DNA of 64,000 bases from Peribacillus deserti (lineage in GTDB: Bacteria; Bacillota; Bacilli; Bacillales; DSM-1321). The stretch spans positions 173,458 to 237,457 of the forward strand of contig NZ_PGUY01000002.1 of NCBI RefSeq assembly GCF_002863585.1, given 5' to 3'. The notes beneath the pieces were generated by a model. That model was not told where the DNA came from, made no database searches, and was given only the letters and a program-made list of their open reading frames with translations. Made by a program: the position numbers and the translations under genes. Shown piece by piece: positions 54,405-63,366 of the stretch (the first letter of the stretch is position 1; every line of letters begins with the position of its first letter).

Positions 54405-55715
54405 ATGAAGAAATCTATAAGACCAGCAATGTTATGTATGCTCGCTGTGATTATGGCAGTATCCCTCAATATTAATGCGTCAGCTAAGCAGGCAGACCAA
54501 AAACGGATGTCTTATCGTACCGTTACAGAAATTCACGATTGGGGGGCAGCAATCACAAAAGTAATTGTGGATTTAGGCAAACCAGCACCAAAAGGTTCAA
54601 TTTCCGAGGATACCTTTAAAGTACATGTAGTTAGATCTGATAGCAGACTAAGTAATCCTTTTTTAGAGGAAGGGTACCGTAACATTACAAAAGCATACAT
54701 ATCGGATAAAAACGGTAAGCCTGGTGTGAGAACAGGAAAATATGCAGTATTGGAAATGGAAATTGGTCCAAGTGTTTCGTTAGGTTCACCACTAAATTAT
54801 TATGCGGGATCTAATGCTTGGGTTGATAGTAAATATACCGTTACTCAGCAGAAAGATATTGCTGCTAATGGGGGAGCAGTGTCAGGGCTGGTAGCCGATC
54901 AGTTCTCGGGAGGAACGAGAGAGCTTGTGGATGATTTTGCTACTGGGAAAGAAACATTTGGTGATAAGACGTTAACATATGCAAGTTATTCACCAGAAAA
55001 AGACAAGACCAAGAATCCATTAATCATTTGGCTGCATGGCGGCGGTGAAGGCGGGGCGGATCCAAGCATTCCGCTTTCCGCAAATAAGGCTGTGAGCTTT
55101 GCAACTGAGGAAACTCAATCCTATTTTAATGGAGCATATGTATTAGTGCCACAAGCGCCGACAAGGTGGATGCATGGGTTTACAGGTAGAGCGGATGGAA
55201 CCTCCATCTATGAAGAAGCACTGATGGGATTAATCAAGGACTATATCTCTAAGAACCCTGACATTGACCCTAGCAGAATTTATATTGGCGGAGCTTCCAA
55301 CGGTGGATATATGACAATGCTTATGATTCGCGATTATCCAGGATACTTTGCGGCTGCCTTTCCAATTTGCGAAGGCTTGAATGACAGACTGGTTACTGAT
55401 GCAGACATCCAGAAAATAAAGGAAACACCTACTTGGTTTGTTACTTCAAAAAATGATACAACATTGCCGCCGAAAATCAATACGCTTCCGACTTATGAGC
55501 GTTTAGTAAAGGCAGGAGCTAAAGATGTCCATTTGACCCTGTTTAATGGCATATTTGATCATACAGGCCTCTATAAAAATGCAGACGGTACACCATATGA
55601 ATACAATGGGCATTTCTCATGGGTGCCACTATACAATAATGACGTTGAAACTGCCATTAATGAGAAAACTATTACGATCATGGAATGGTTAGCTGCTCAA
55701 TCATTAAATAAATAA
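54405..55715 (+). CDS. Secreted esterase (PHB depolymerase/prolyl-oligopeptidase-like)
   Basis: 436 aa. Signal peptide MKKSIRPAMLCMLAVIMAVSLNINASA. Residues about 35-175 are a beta-rich N-terminal Ig-like domain (Esterase_Ig_N type). The alpha/beta hydrolase domain follows: PLIIWLHGGGEGG (oxyanion), IYIGGASNGGYMTM with nucleophile Ser in GASNGG, TSKNDTTLPP with probable Asp, and GHFSWVP with catalytic His. Cuts esters outside the cell, possibly on polysaccharides. ATG 54405 chosen over GTG 54396 on spacing from GGAGAG. Confidence 0.85.
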   Translation: MKKSIRPAMLCMLAVIMAVSLNINASAKQADQKRMSYRTVTEIHDWGAAITKVIVDLGKPAPKGSISEDTFKVHVVRSDSRLSNPFLEEGYRNITKAYISDKNGKPGVRTGKYAVLEMEIGPSVSLGSPLNYYAGSNAWVDSKYTVTQQKDIAANGGAVSGLVADQFSGGTRELVDDFATGKETFGDKTLTYASYSPEKDKTKNPLIIWLHGGGEGGADPSIPLSANKAVSFATEETQSYFNGAYVLVPQAPTRWMHGFTGRADGTSIYEEALMGLIKDYISKNPDIDPSRIYIGGASNGGYMTMLMIRDYPGYFAAAFPICEGLNDRLVTDADIQKIKETPTWFVTSKNDTTLPPKINTLPTYERLVKAGAKDVHLTLFNGIFDHTGLYKNADGTPYEYNGHFSWVPLYNNDVETAINEKTITIMEWLAAQSLNK

Positions 55716-55750
55716 TCCGACAATAAAAAGTTAATCCACTCATCTCAGTA

Positions 55751-55782
55751 AAAAAGGCTGCAGTTCCAGGCAGCCTTCTTCT
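55751..55782. terminator. Terminator of esterase gene
   Basis: AAGGCTGC / GCAGCCTT arms with A- and T-rich flanks, suitable for both directions. Confidence 0.8.
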
Positions 55783-55784
55783 AT

Positions 55785-55816
55785 GGGGACAGTCCCCCAT
55801 TTCCCGCTTATTTCCC
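55785..55816. repeat. GGGGACAGTCCCC palindromic repeat, copy 5 (half unit)
   Basis: GGGGACAGTCCCC followed by CATTTCCCGCTTATTTCCC, the right half of the family, lying between convergent genes. Confidence 0.85.
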
Positions 55817-55821
55817 AAGTT

Positions 55822-56208
55822 TTATTTCTCGTATAGCTCCAGGGGAAGTCCATCAGGATCGGCGAAAAAGCTGAATTTTTTTCCCGTTACAGGATCAATC
55901 CGAATGGGTTCAACTTGTACATTATGATTATTCAATTCAGCAGCAACTGCTTCAATATCCTCCACTTCAAACGCCAGATGCCTCAGACCGCGTGCCTCTG
56001 GGTAGCTTATTCTCTCAGGGCTCTCCGGAAATGAGAATAATTCAACCTGGTATTCACCTCCGACCATTAAGTCGAGTTTATATGAGTTTCGTTCTTCACG
56101 GTATGTTTCTTCCAACACTTCTAGTCCCAAGATGTTCACATAGAAGTCTCTTGATCTTTCATAATCAGAACAGATTATTGCAATATGGTGTATTTTATTG
56201 AGTTTCAT
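55822..56208 (-). CDS. VOC family protein (glyoxalase-like)
   Basis: 128 aa. IHHIAIICSDYERSRDFYVNILGLEVLEE is the first beta-alpha-beta module with metal His; HLAFEVEDIEAVAAEL and FFADPDGLPLELYE (metal Glu) form the second. Similar to small lactoylglutathione lyase-like proteins of Bacillus (YwbC-like). ATG 56208 has AGGAGAG upstream. Substrate unknown. Confidence 0.88.
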   Translation of the reverse strand: MKLNKIHHIAIICSDYERSRDFYVNILGLEVLEETYREERNSYKLDLMVGGEYQVELFSFPESPERISYPEARGLRHLAFEVEDIEAVAAELNNHNVQVEPIRIDPVTGKKFSFFADPDGLPLELYEK

Positions 56209-56517
56209 TTTTGACTCTCCTATCATTAGAGTTCTACCTATTTCTTTTAGATTATGAATGTCTTAAATCCTGCTCAAAAAAGGGGCCGCAAGTCTTGTTT
56301 ATTGTATTAGTTATTTTAACACCGAACAGTACTTTCTGCCTTTGGTATATACATTTAAATATATAAAGATAGTAATTATTCTTTAGTGCCATGTACCTTT
56401 AATATGTAAAAATATTGAAAAATCAAGTATTGGTAAATGTTAATGGTTGAGAACGCTCTACTCTAAATGGTATTTTATTATAGTATTTTTAAAATACTTT
56501 TAAGAAGGGAGCTCACT
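56209..56517 (+). other. Non-coding gap before acyltransferase
   Basis: Promoter-containing A/T-rich 300 bases; nothing else recognised. Confidence 0.45.
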
Positions 56518-57540
56518 ATGATTAACGAATGGAACGTGTTACGGACAATAGCTTGTCTAAGTATCGTATTCCTTCATAGTACAACCATGATCGGGTCGCC
56601 GGATGTGGCCTATTTTGATCTGTTCAGGGCGTTGTTATGTTTTGCTACACCTACTTTTGTTGTCTTATCTGAGATTATACTAGCGAACCGCTATCCTGAT
56701 AAACTGCCAAATGGTTTCTGGGCTAAACGCTTTAAGTGGATTTACCTGCCGTTTCTATCATTTGCTATTATAGATGCCTTAGTTGCCCGAGATTTTTATC
56801 CGAATTTAATTATAAGCCAAAAGATCATTGAAAATGCAGTATTCGGTTTATTTGGCGGATACTTTGTATTAATCATCTTTCAATTTTATTTCCTTCATTA
56901 CCTAGTGGTCCGTTTTAACATAAATATGAAGCTTTTATTTCCTGTAAGTGTTGTCATTATGTTCGCTCATTTATACCTGCTTAACACAAATATACCATTT
57001 GTTGTGGAGTATAAAAGATATTTAATTATGCCGTTTACAGCCTGGTTTGCTTATTTCACAACGGCCTTTATAATCGGTAAAAACTACAAAAAGGTTGCCT
57101 CATTTTTATTGAAATATAGATGGTTCACCATTATACCGGTAGTGGTTTCTCTTGCACTCGTGTTTTTCTTCTACAATGAAGGGAATATCGCCGTGAATTC
57201 ACGCCGTCTCGATCTATTCCCGTTTGTTATCTCAGCGAGCCTGTTTATCCTGGCATGGGGGCAGAAGCTGCCAAACATTCGATTTGTGAATATGATCAGC
57301 AATTGTTCATTCGGCATTTATCTGGTTCATTGGCAGGTTCTTAAATACCTGGGTCCGATAGTGTCAGAGTTATTCCCTAGTAAATCATTAAACATTCTTA
57401 CTTTATTTGCAATCACACTTATTATTTCGATTACTATTATTAAGCTGATATCCTTACTGCCTAAGGGATCTTATATTGTCGGTAATATTAATCGGAGACG
57501 TAAAAAAGTCGTATCTGTGCAGACTGCGGAAGCGGCATAG
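56518..57540 (+). CDS. Acyltransferase family 3 membrane protein
   Basis: 340 aa, about ten membrane helices. Starts MINEWNVLRTIACLSIVFLHS, the R..A...V...H signature, and has NCSFGIYLVHWQVLKYLG near the end, as in IcaC/YkrP-type proteins that acylate extracellular polysaccharide. ATG 56518 has GAAGGGAG 6 bases upstream. The following gene on the same strand is a secreted beta-helix protein. Confidence 0.87.
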   Translation: MINEWNVLRTIACLSIVFLHSTTMIGSPDVAYFDLFRALLCFATPTFVVLSEIILANRYPDKLPNGFWAKRFKWIYLPFLSFAIIDALVARDFYPNLIISQKIIENAVFGLFGGYFVLIIFQFYFLHYLVVRFNINMKLLFPVSVVIMFAHLYLLNTNIPFVVEYKRYLIMPFTAWFAYFTTAFIIGKNYKKVASFLLKYRWFTIIPVVVSLALVFFFYNEGNIAVNSRRLDLFPFVISASLFILAWGQKLPNIRFVNMISNCSFGIYLVHWQVLKYLGPIVSELFPSKSLNILTLFAITLIISITIIKLISLLPKGSYIVGNINRRRKKVVSVQTAEAA

Positions 57541-57656
57541 AATTTTATTAGCAAATCTTCTTATCGAGGATTTGCTTTTTTTTGTGCCTATTATCTTTCT
57601 GATTTCAAATATTTGCCGATAATAAGAGTAACTTCAAAGATTAAGGAGATGTCTGT

Positions 57657-58856
57657 TTGAAAAAGCTTATATGTTTACTAGTGGCTTTGTTTACGTTTTG
57701 GTTTGTGCATACTTTGGATGCAGAGGCTGCTTATCCAACTTATACAATCAACTCATCGAGCAATCCAATGGATAAAACCATGTTGAAATACTCTACGTAT
57801 AATACATATACCAAGCAATACTATGTCTTAAGATCCTACCTGGAAGAACTGGAGAAGAAGGGCGGGGGTACGCTGATCTTAAACAGTGGTACCTATACCA
57901 TCACCAATACACTGTACGTACCTTCGAATGTCACTCTTCGTTTCAAAAACGGTGTGAAAATCGTAAAGGGTACTGTTACTGGAACATCTCAGTTCGGGGC
58001 CGCTAAATCAGTGTTTCAATTCATCCGTCCATCCCGATCCGGCAAAACAGGAGTATATGGAAAGTATGATGGCGAGAAGAATATTTCCTTTATTGGAGAA
58101 GGAAAAGTACTGTTCGATATGAAATATCTTAAAGATGGAATCGCCATTATCGCAGGACACAATCAAAACATAAAAATAGAAAATATTGAATTTCATAATA
58201 TGCAATCAGGACACTTCATTGAAATGGATGCGACCTACAAAGCGGTTATAAAAAACAATGAGTTTATAGATTCTAAAGCTTCAGTGAATAAAAATAAAGA
58301 AGCGATTAATCTGGATACTCCTGATAAAGTCACACAGGGCTGGAGTCAAAAGTGGAGCAAATATGATAAAACTCCAAATAAAAATGTAATCATAGAAGGA
58401 AATACATTTAAGAATCTTGACCGGGCTATCGGGACTCATAAATATTCGGAAGGAAAGTATCACGATGGAGTGGTGATTCGGAAAAACCTGATTGATAAAA
58501 CCAGGAGAGACTCGATCCGGGCCATGAACTGGTCCAATTCCATCATTGAAGGAAACACCTTCCGGAATATAGAGAAAACCGGCAATTATAGCGGGATTCT
58601 AGCCAGCGGAGTGAAAAACCCTATGTTTAAAAACAATATTTTTGACAACATGCCGAGACCTATTCAAATCTTCCCGTGGAAAAACAGCGGCCCAGGCTCC
58701 GTGTATGCGGTGACCTATAATACGATTAGTTCATTAAATATCAGTGCACTCTCAACCAATAAAGTGAGAAATACTACAGAAACCTTTATTAGGATCAACT
58801 CGGTTTATAATGAGTACACGAAGAACACCATTAAAGTAAATTGTATAGCTTACTGA
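57657..58856 (+). CDS. Secreted right-handed parallel beta-helix protein
   Basis: 399 aa. TTG start with AAGGAG 8 bases before; signal peptide MKKLICLLVALFTFWFVHTLDAEA. The mature part has repeated beta-helix coils with the N-x-F/I ladder: IKIENIEFHNM, AVIKNNEFIDS, VIIEGNTFKNL, SIIEGNTFRNI, MFKNNIFDNM. Pectate-lyase/glycosidase-like fold acting on a polysaccharide; no catalytic residues can be assigned safely. Confidence 0.8.
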   Translation: MKKLICLLVALFTFWFVHTLDAEAAYPTYTINSSSNPMDKTMLKYSTYNTYTKQYYVLRSYLEELEKKGGGTLILNSGTYTITNTLYVPSNVTLRFKNGVKIVKGTVTGTSQFGAAKSVFQFIRPSRSGKTGVYGKYDGEKNISFIGEGKVLFDMKYLKDGIAIIAGHNQNIKIENIEFHNMQSGHFIEMDATYKAVIKNNEFIDSKASVNKNKEAINLDTPDKVTQGWSQKWSKYDKTPNKNVIIEGNTFKNLDRAIGTHKYSEGKYHDGVVIRKNLIDKTRRDSIRAMNWSNSIIEGNTFRNIEKTGNYSGILASGVKNPMFKNNIFDNMPRPIQIFPWKNSGPGSVYAVTYNTISSLNISALSTNKVRNTTETFIRINSVYNEYTKNTIKVNCIAY

Positions 58857-58864
58857 GTTTATAA

Positions 58865-58905
58865 AAGCCCGAATCATATGCAGCATGATTCGGGCTTCCT
58901 TTTTC
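58865..58905. terminator. Terminator after beta-helix gene
   Basis: AAGCCCGAATCAT / ATGATTCGGGCTT arms (58865-58877, 58885-58897) and T-run. Confidence 0.88.
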
Positions 58906-58967
58906 CAGCCCGCTCCAGGTGCTCCTTTTGCGGTTGTGTACAGCCATCTTTTTCTCTTCCGTACCAA

Positions 58968-59123
58968 CATAATAATAAACTCCAACAATTAACCGTGCTG
59001 GCCGAAGGAGCGGAAATGAAGGATCATTTGGATTTCCTAAAGAAAAAGAACTGCGAGCAGGGGCAGGAGTATTACTTTTCAAAGCCGCTTCCGTTTGACG
59101 AAATCGAGAAACATACAGAATGA
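58968..59123 (+). pseudogene. C-terminal fragment of an EAL-domain phosphodiesterase
   Basis: The frame reads LTVLAEGAEMKDHLDFLKKKNCEQGQEYYFSKPLPFDEIEK. This is the end of an EAL domain (AEGVE...L..L...C...QG..FSKPLP), with V to A and G to E changes. The rest of the gene is absent. Relic of a c-di-GMP phosphodiesterase. Confidence 0.75.
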
Positions 59124-59349
59124 AAGTCGAAAACCGGATGCTAAAAGTTTATAGAATTCATTTGGCTGCGGCATGTCTGCCGGAGTTTTTTGCGACAAGA
59201 TTTGCAGGGAGTTTTTGTAATAGACTCAGTGGCAGCGGGAATGAATACGAATTTAATTAAACGTTTGATTAAATGTATTCGACATGTATTGTTTGATTTA
59301 AATGGTAAACATCTTGGAACATATTTACTAATTATTCTATATAATGTAT

Positions 59350-59372
59350 TATTTAGTTAAATACTTAAATAT
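59350..59372. promoter_or_regulatory. Possible SdpR operator/promoter
   Basis: TATTTAGTTAAATA (59350-59363) is a near-perfect palindrome just before the sdpR ribosome site, followed by TACTTAAATA. ArsR-type autorepressors bind such palindromes over their own promoter. Confidence 0.5.
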
Positions 59373-59387
59373 AAGAGGGAGTCTAAC

Positions 59388-59669
59388 ATGCAAAACGCTT
59401 TTAAGGCCTTATCCGATCCGACCCGGCGACAAATATTGGACCTCTTAAAGGACAAGGATTTAACTGCGGGAGAAATTTCCGATCACTTCAATATGACAAA
59501 ACCGAGCATCTCCCAGCATCTTAAGATATTAAAACATGCAGACCTTGTTCATGATCAAAAGAAGGGTCAATTTGTAGAGTATTCCCTTAATACAACAGTG
59601 TTTCAGGACATTATCAGCTGGGCCTTAGATTTTGCAGAGAAAACAAATTTAAGGAAAAGGGGATTGTGA
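59388..59669 (+). CDS. sdpR: SdpR-type ArsR-family autorepressor
   Basis: 93 aa winged helix protein: FKALSDPTRRQILDLLKDKDLTAGEISDHFNMTKPSISQHLKILKHADLV, the ArsR-family HTH. No metal-binding cysteines. In B. subtilis SdpR represses sdpRI and is sequestered at the membrane by SdpI when SDP toxin is bound. It starts 1 base before the next gene pair boundary (stop 59669, sdpI start 59671). GAGGGAG precedes the ATG. Confidence 0.9.
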   Translation: MQNAFKALSDPTRRQILDLLKDKDLTAGEISDHFNMTKPSISQHLKILKHADLVHDQKKGQFVEYSLNTTVFQDIISWALDFAEKTNLRKRGL

Positions 59670-59670
59670 A

Positions 59671-60318
59671 ATGAAAAAACATATTTTACCTTTAGTTTTA
59701 ATTGGCGCTTCTATTATTTTGTGGCTGGTATCCTTTGCACAGCTTCCAGCAGAAATGCCGATTCATTGGAATATGAGCGGAGAGGTGGATGGGTATGCTT
59801 CAAGATTTAACGCCATGCTCTTTTCCATCGGAGGCATGATCCTGATTTATGCACTGCTTGTTTTTATTCCTAGAATGGATCCGAAAAAAGAGAATTATAA
59901 ATACTTCTCCAAAGGATACTCCATCATTCAAATATCCACATTATTGCTGTTTTTTGTTATTAACATCCTGGTATTATCTGCAGGATTGGGCTTTCATGTA
60001 AACACAAGCCTTGTCATCCATATCGCAATAGGAGTCCTCTTTATTCTCATCGGAAATTATATGCCGCAAATCAAACCGAATTACTTCACCGGTATTAAAA
60101 CTCCATGGACCCTAAACGATGAAAACAACTGGAAGCAGACACACCGTTTCGGCGGAAAGACGTTTATTGTGGGAGGCATCCTATTCATTGCTTCTATATT
60201 TCTGCCGCATTCTTTTGCGGAGACAGTTGCACTTCCAGTCATTTTAGTGATTATTCTCTCACCCATTGCCTATTCGTACTTTTTATTTCGTAAGAATGGG
60301 ATTAATATCGGTAAATAA
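59671..60318 (+). CDS. sdpI: SdpI-family immunity/signal membrane protein
   Basis: 215 aa with six membrane segments. PAEMPIHWNMSGEVDGYASRF is the DUF1648 motif and YFTGIKTPWTLNDENNWKQTHRFGGKTF is the SdpI signature. Gives immunity to SDP-like toxin and sequesters SdpR. No sdpABC toxin genes are in the window, so it may protect against neighbours or have another role. Confidence 0.92.
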   Translation: MKKHILPLVLIGASIILWLVSFAQLPAEMPIHWNMSGEVDGYASRFNAMLFSIGGMILIYALLVFIPRMDPKKENYKYFSKGYSIIQISTLLLFFVINILVLSAGLGFHVNTSLVIHIAIGVLFILIGNYMPQIKPNYFTGIKTPWTLNDENNWKQTHRFGGKTFIVGGILFIASIFLPHSFAETVALPVILVIILSPIAYSYFLFRKNGINIGK

Positions 60319-60374
60319 CCTGCAGATGACTTCACACCAAACAACTTAGAAATGGATCACAAAGGGGAAACATC

Positions 60375-61244
60375 ATGGCATTCAAGGTATTTTCAAAAAT
60401 TACAACAGCTTTTTTTGTATCAATTCTACTCGGCCTTATTTATCAGATGTTGGAAATGAAAAGTGGGATATCGTTTTCCGGGGGAGTTTTCTTTGTAATA
60501 ATTATTGCTTTTATTGGGACTTCAATATATGGAATACCAGTTTCCTTCCTTTCTGATTTCATAACCCATCGTATAAAGTTCAACCGGTTTATTATAGCTG
60601 CTTTTATTCATGTTCTATTTGGGTTCATCCTTCTATTCTATGATCTGGATATTGGCGGATATGCTTTAATATGTTCTTGGTTATTCTTCCTTTTAGACGA
60701 ATTACAAAATTCGTTACGAAAGAATAGAGGCTTTAAGAAACCTGGGAAAAAGTTCGCCTTCGACATGGCAGGGGCTTGTGGAATATTTGTTTTAGCGTTG
60801 TTTGGATTCTCTTTGATTGTCCATTTAACTGAACAGACTTCCCGTGAAACATTTCTTATCCCCGAAGGCTACAAGGGTGGATTTAGAATTATTTATAATA
60901 TTAAAGATGCTCCAGCACCAAAAAAAGATGGAGAGTATCATGTGTACCAGATCAATGAAAGAGGATACGTGCTTAGCCCGCTCCCCGTTAGTGAAGGGAC
61001 CATTGAGAACCGCTATTATTATGTAGATAATTCAGGGCATAAAGAAAGAATAAAGGATGTATGTATATCTGGAGGGGGTACTGGTGAAGATTCGGTTTAC
61101 GGTTATGATATTACTATAACTAGTTCGAATTATAGAATCATGCCGGAACCATGCGATGATGATTCTTATAGTGAGATAGATCTGGGGGCGACATTAGATG
61201 AAATCGTATGGAGAGAAGGGCTGGATAAGCGAGTGAAAAAATGA
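60375..61244 (+). CDS. Membrane protein with C-terminal DUF6843-like domain
   Basis: 289 aa. Four to five membrane segments in residues 1-150, then an extracellular domain beginning FLIPEGYKGGFRIIYN, APAPKKDGEYHVYQINERGYVLS, the pattern of DUF6843 domains, with YYYVDNSGHKERIK and a C-terminal acidic segment. AAAGGGG precedes the ATG. Function unknown. Not evidently linked to sdpRI (56-base gap). Confidence 0.7.
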   Translation: MAFKVFSKITTAFFVSILLGLIYQMLEMKSGISFSGGVFFVIIIAFIGTSIYGIPVSFLSDFITHRIKFNRFIIAAFIHVLFGFILLFYDLDIGGYALICSWLFFLLDELQNSLRKNRGFKKPGKKFAFDMAGACGIFVLALFGFSLIVHLTEQTSRETFLIPEGYKGGFRIIYNIKDAPAPKKDGEYHVYQINERGYVLSPLPVSEGTIENRYYYVDNSGHKERIKDVCISGGGTGEDSVYGYDITITSSNYRIMPEPCDDDSYSEIDLGATLDEIVWREGLDKRVKK

Positions 61245-61295
61245 TGCTAGGTTTAGCCTAAGCGGAGCTGCCGTCGGTCATTATAATAGATTTTA

Positions 61296-61324
61296 AAAAG
61301 CCGCTCATGTTACATGAGCGGCCT
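61296..61324. terminator. Terminator after DUF6843-like gene
   Basis: GCCGCTCATG / CATGAGCGGC perfect arms (61300-61309, 61313-61322) preceded by A-run and followed by T-rich DNA. Confidence 0.85.
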
Positions 61325-61609
61325 TGTTGTTTATTGGGGCTGCTTTAGGAATGGATTCTTTTATTTATCGTGCCCCACACTTCGGACCCTGAAATTATTA
61401 CATAAGCCGGCTTTTTTATGCTGCACGTAATATAGATCACGAAAAACGGCACTCAACAAAGTTGTTGAGGCCTGGTTTACAAGCACAACTTTTGCCTCAG
61501 GGCGTAGAAGCGGTCTTGGGCTTGGCTGGTGAGCCGATTGGTGCTGCCTTACATGATAAAACGGTCCCTGCTATAGCTGGCTGTAAGTCTAACGCGATGA
61601 ATATGCCCT
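61325..61609. other. Non-coding gap with a small palindrome
   Basis: CTCAACAA-AG-TTGTTGAG (61452-61469) is a perfect palindrome; a short AAGCCGGCTTTTTT hairpin lies near 61411. No gene recognised; a 50-codon + frame after the palindrome has no start. Confidence 0.4.
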
Positions 61610-61873
61610 TTATAACTCTTTAGTGCTTTGGTTGTATTTTCTGTCCTGTTCCGCAAGTATCTCACTATCTTCCGCATTATCTCGTGCCACTTTTTGAGTT
61701 AGGATAGCTCCAACAATACATAAAAGCATCACCGCTATATAATACCCCTTCTCATTTAGCTGCAGGTTATCTGCATTGTATAACCCGATACTGAACAATA
61801 ACACTCCTGCAAAAAGAGTAAAATAGGATAAGATCGTGAAAGCAGGTGTGTTCCTTCTTCTGTACTTTTGCAT
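61610..61873 (-). CDS. YiaA/YiaB two-helix domain membrane protein
   Basis: 87 aa. RRNTPAFTILSYFTLFAGVLLFSIGLYNADNLQLNEKGYYIAVMLLCIVGAILTQKVARDN is the YiaAB domain with two membrane helices; charged tail. AGGAGG precedes the ATG. Function unknown. Confidence 0.88.
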   Translation of the reverse strand: MQKYRRRNTPAFTILSYFTLFAGVLLFSIGLYNADNLQLNEKGYYIAVMLLCIVGAILTQKVARDNAEDSEILAEQDRKYNQSTKEL

Positions 61874-62258
61874 AATTCATACCTCCTGTTAGCCATTATA
61901 GGTGTGATAATTCGCTGGTAATTCCATTTTACCATAGGATTATTTTTCCATAAATAAAAAAGACGCAACCCGGTTAGCTGGCTTTCCTTCCTATTTATTG
62001 ATACATAAGAAATCTCCTAAAATATATTAGGTTTTCTAACTATTTTATAGATGAAAGAACTTCCGGCTACAACCTGCGCGTTAGCTGAACAATTTAGAAT
62101 AAAACAGGGTTCAATTTAATTACCCCGAAAAGGTTTTTTAAATTTACTCCTTTAACATATTTAATTTTTTTCTAGAATAAAAAATGCACCCGCATTACTG
62201 GAATTATTTGTTAAAATGGATATAATCTTAAAATATATTCTTTGTTGGTAGGTGAAAA
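61874..62258. other. Non-coding gap
   Basis: A/T-rich about 385 bases between divergent genes; presumably promoters. A GACGCAACCCGGTTAGCTGGC block (61960-61980) could be the edge of a structured RNA but no full riboswitch was found. Confidence 0.4.
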
Positions 62259-62462
62259 ATGAGTAAAAAAGTACAAGTGTTCAACCTCATTGCAGGAATT
62301 ACTATCGTAGGGACGATGGTATACCTTATTATTTCTGGTGCGAACAACCTTCCGTATGTAATTATCGCTTTATTTTTTGTGTCCTATTGGCTTCAGAAAG
62401 TCAATATTATGAAGTTTACAAAAGTACTAGGTATTATAATTACCAGCTTACTGTTGTTATAG
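62259..62462 (+). CDS. Small two-helix membrane protein, 67 aa
   Basis: TAGGTG before the ATG. MSKKVQVFNLIAGITIVGTMVYLIISGANNLPYVIIALFFVSYWLQ, two to three hydrophobic helices. First of five small + strand genes of similar character. No family recognised. Confidence 0.65.
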   Translation: MSKKVQVFNLIAGITIVGTMVYLIISGANNLPYVIIALFFVSYWLQKVNIMKFTKVLGIIITSLLLL

Positions 62463-62532
62463 ACATTACCTATTATACTTGATTACTTCTTTCCTTTTGC
62501 CCCTTGACCACCATACGAAAGGTTGTGCTTAT

Positions 62533-62844
62533 TTGGAAACGCAAATGGTTATTTTGAAGAAGAACAGTGTAATTAGCTTTGTTTCTTTAGTCATTGGTAT
62601 TGTTTGCTTTTTTATTGTTTTCATCCCCCCTACAAGGATAGCAAATATCGGAAGTTCAGCAGGAGATTTAATCACATTCTTTCTTACGGCTTTAGGTATC
62701 GTATTGTCTATCGCTGGCTTATCAAAGAAAGCGGAGAAAAAGGTAATCCCTGTAATAGCATTAATACTTTCCGCCTCTAATATTGTCTTTTGGATAATTA
62801 CGCTTATCTTGTTGTTTACTGGCGTAACTGATTTTGGTCCGTAA
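62533..62844 (+). CDS. Small membrane protein, about 103 aa
   Basis: Three hydrophobic helices: VISFVSLVIGIVCFFIVFI, LITFFLTALGIVLSIAGL, VIPVIALILSASNIVFWIITLIL. The start is uncertain: TTG 62533 has GAAAGG at a fair distance; ATG 62545 is the alternative. The pattern resembles small DUF4190-like or transporter-accessory proteins, not assignable. Confidence 0.6.
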   Translation: METQMVILKKNSVISFVSLVIGIVCFFIVFIPPTRIANIGSSAGDLITFFLTALGIVLSIAGLSKKAEKKVIPVIALILSASNIVFWIITLILLFTGVTDFGP

Positions 62845-62879
62845 TTATAAAAACGTTATGGATAAGGAAGGCAATTCTA

Positions 62880-63029
62880 ATGAGTAAAAACCATGTACTT
62901 GGTATATTTATAGGTTTCTTTATTGTCGGTGTGTTCATTTATATGCTTGAAGGAAATGTGCTAAATGCCTCGATTGCTTCTATAATCCCCTCGGTTCTTT
63001 TTGGTGCTGCACATTTAAGTAAAAGGTAA
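62880..63029 (+). CDS. 49 aa membrane microprotein
   Basis: AAGGAAGG lies 9 bases before the ATG. MSKNHVLGIFIGFFIVGVFIYMLEGNVLNASIASIIPSVLFGAAHLSKR: two hydrophobic helices. Gap of 35 bases from the previous gene and 21 bases to the next, so an operon. Confidence 0.75.
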   Translation: MSKNHVLGIFIGFFIVGVFIYMLEGNVLNASIASIIPSVLFGAAHLSKR

Positions 63030-63050
63030 AGATAAGGAGGTCCGTACTCA

Positions 63051-63311
63051 ATGTCAAAATATCTATCGTATGTATTTTTGATCATTACCCTTATTCTGTT
63101 TGCCCTCATTTGGTACGGAGTATCTTTAGCATTAGGATCGTTTGGTAGAGCTGTTATAATTGCAATGATTGTTCTGCCTGCATTGTCTCTTATAGCTGCA
63201 TTTAAAAGCAAAGGTGCACATAGATGGATTTCTATTGTCCTTAGTCTTGTGTTTATTTGTACTTTCTCTTTACTTGGTGTTGTCAGTGCTTTTCTTCTTA
63301 ACCAGGAATAA
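63051..63311 (+). CDS. Small membrane protein, 86 aa
   Basis: AAGGAGG 11 bases before the ATG. Three hydrophobic helices: YVFLIITLILFALIWYG, AVIIAMIVLPALSLIAAF, IVLSLVFICTFSLLGVVSAFLL. No family recognised. Confidence 0.75.
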   Translation: MSKYLSYVFLIITLILFALIWYGVSLALGSFGRAVIIAMIVLPALSLIAAFKSKGAHRWISIVLSLVFICTFSLLGVVSAFLLNQE

Positions 63312-63366
63312 TATACAAAGAAAGTGGCCCGCCAAGATAGCGGTTTAGTAAAGGGAGGTAATACTA

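Noticed and set aside
61955..61985. Possible edge of a GEMM-type c-di-GMP riboswitch (GACGCAACCCGG)
   Set aside because: The remaining conserved blocks and paired stems could not be found, and the downstream gene gives no support.
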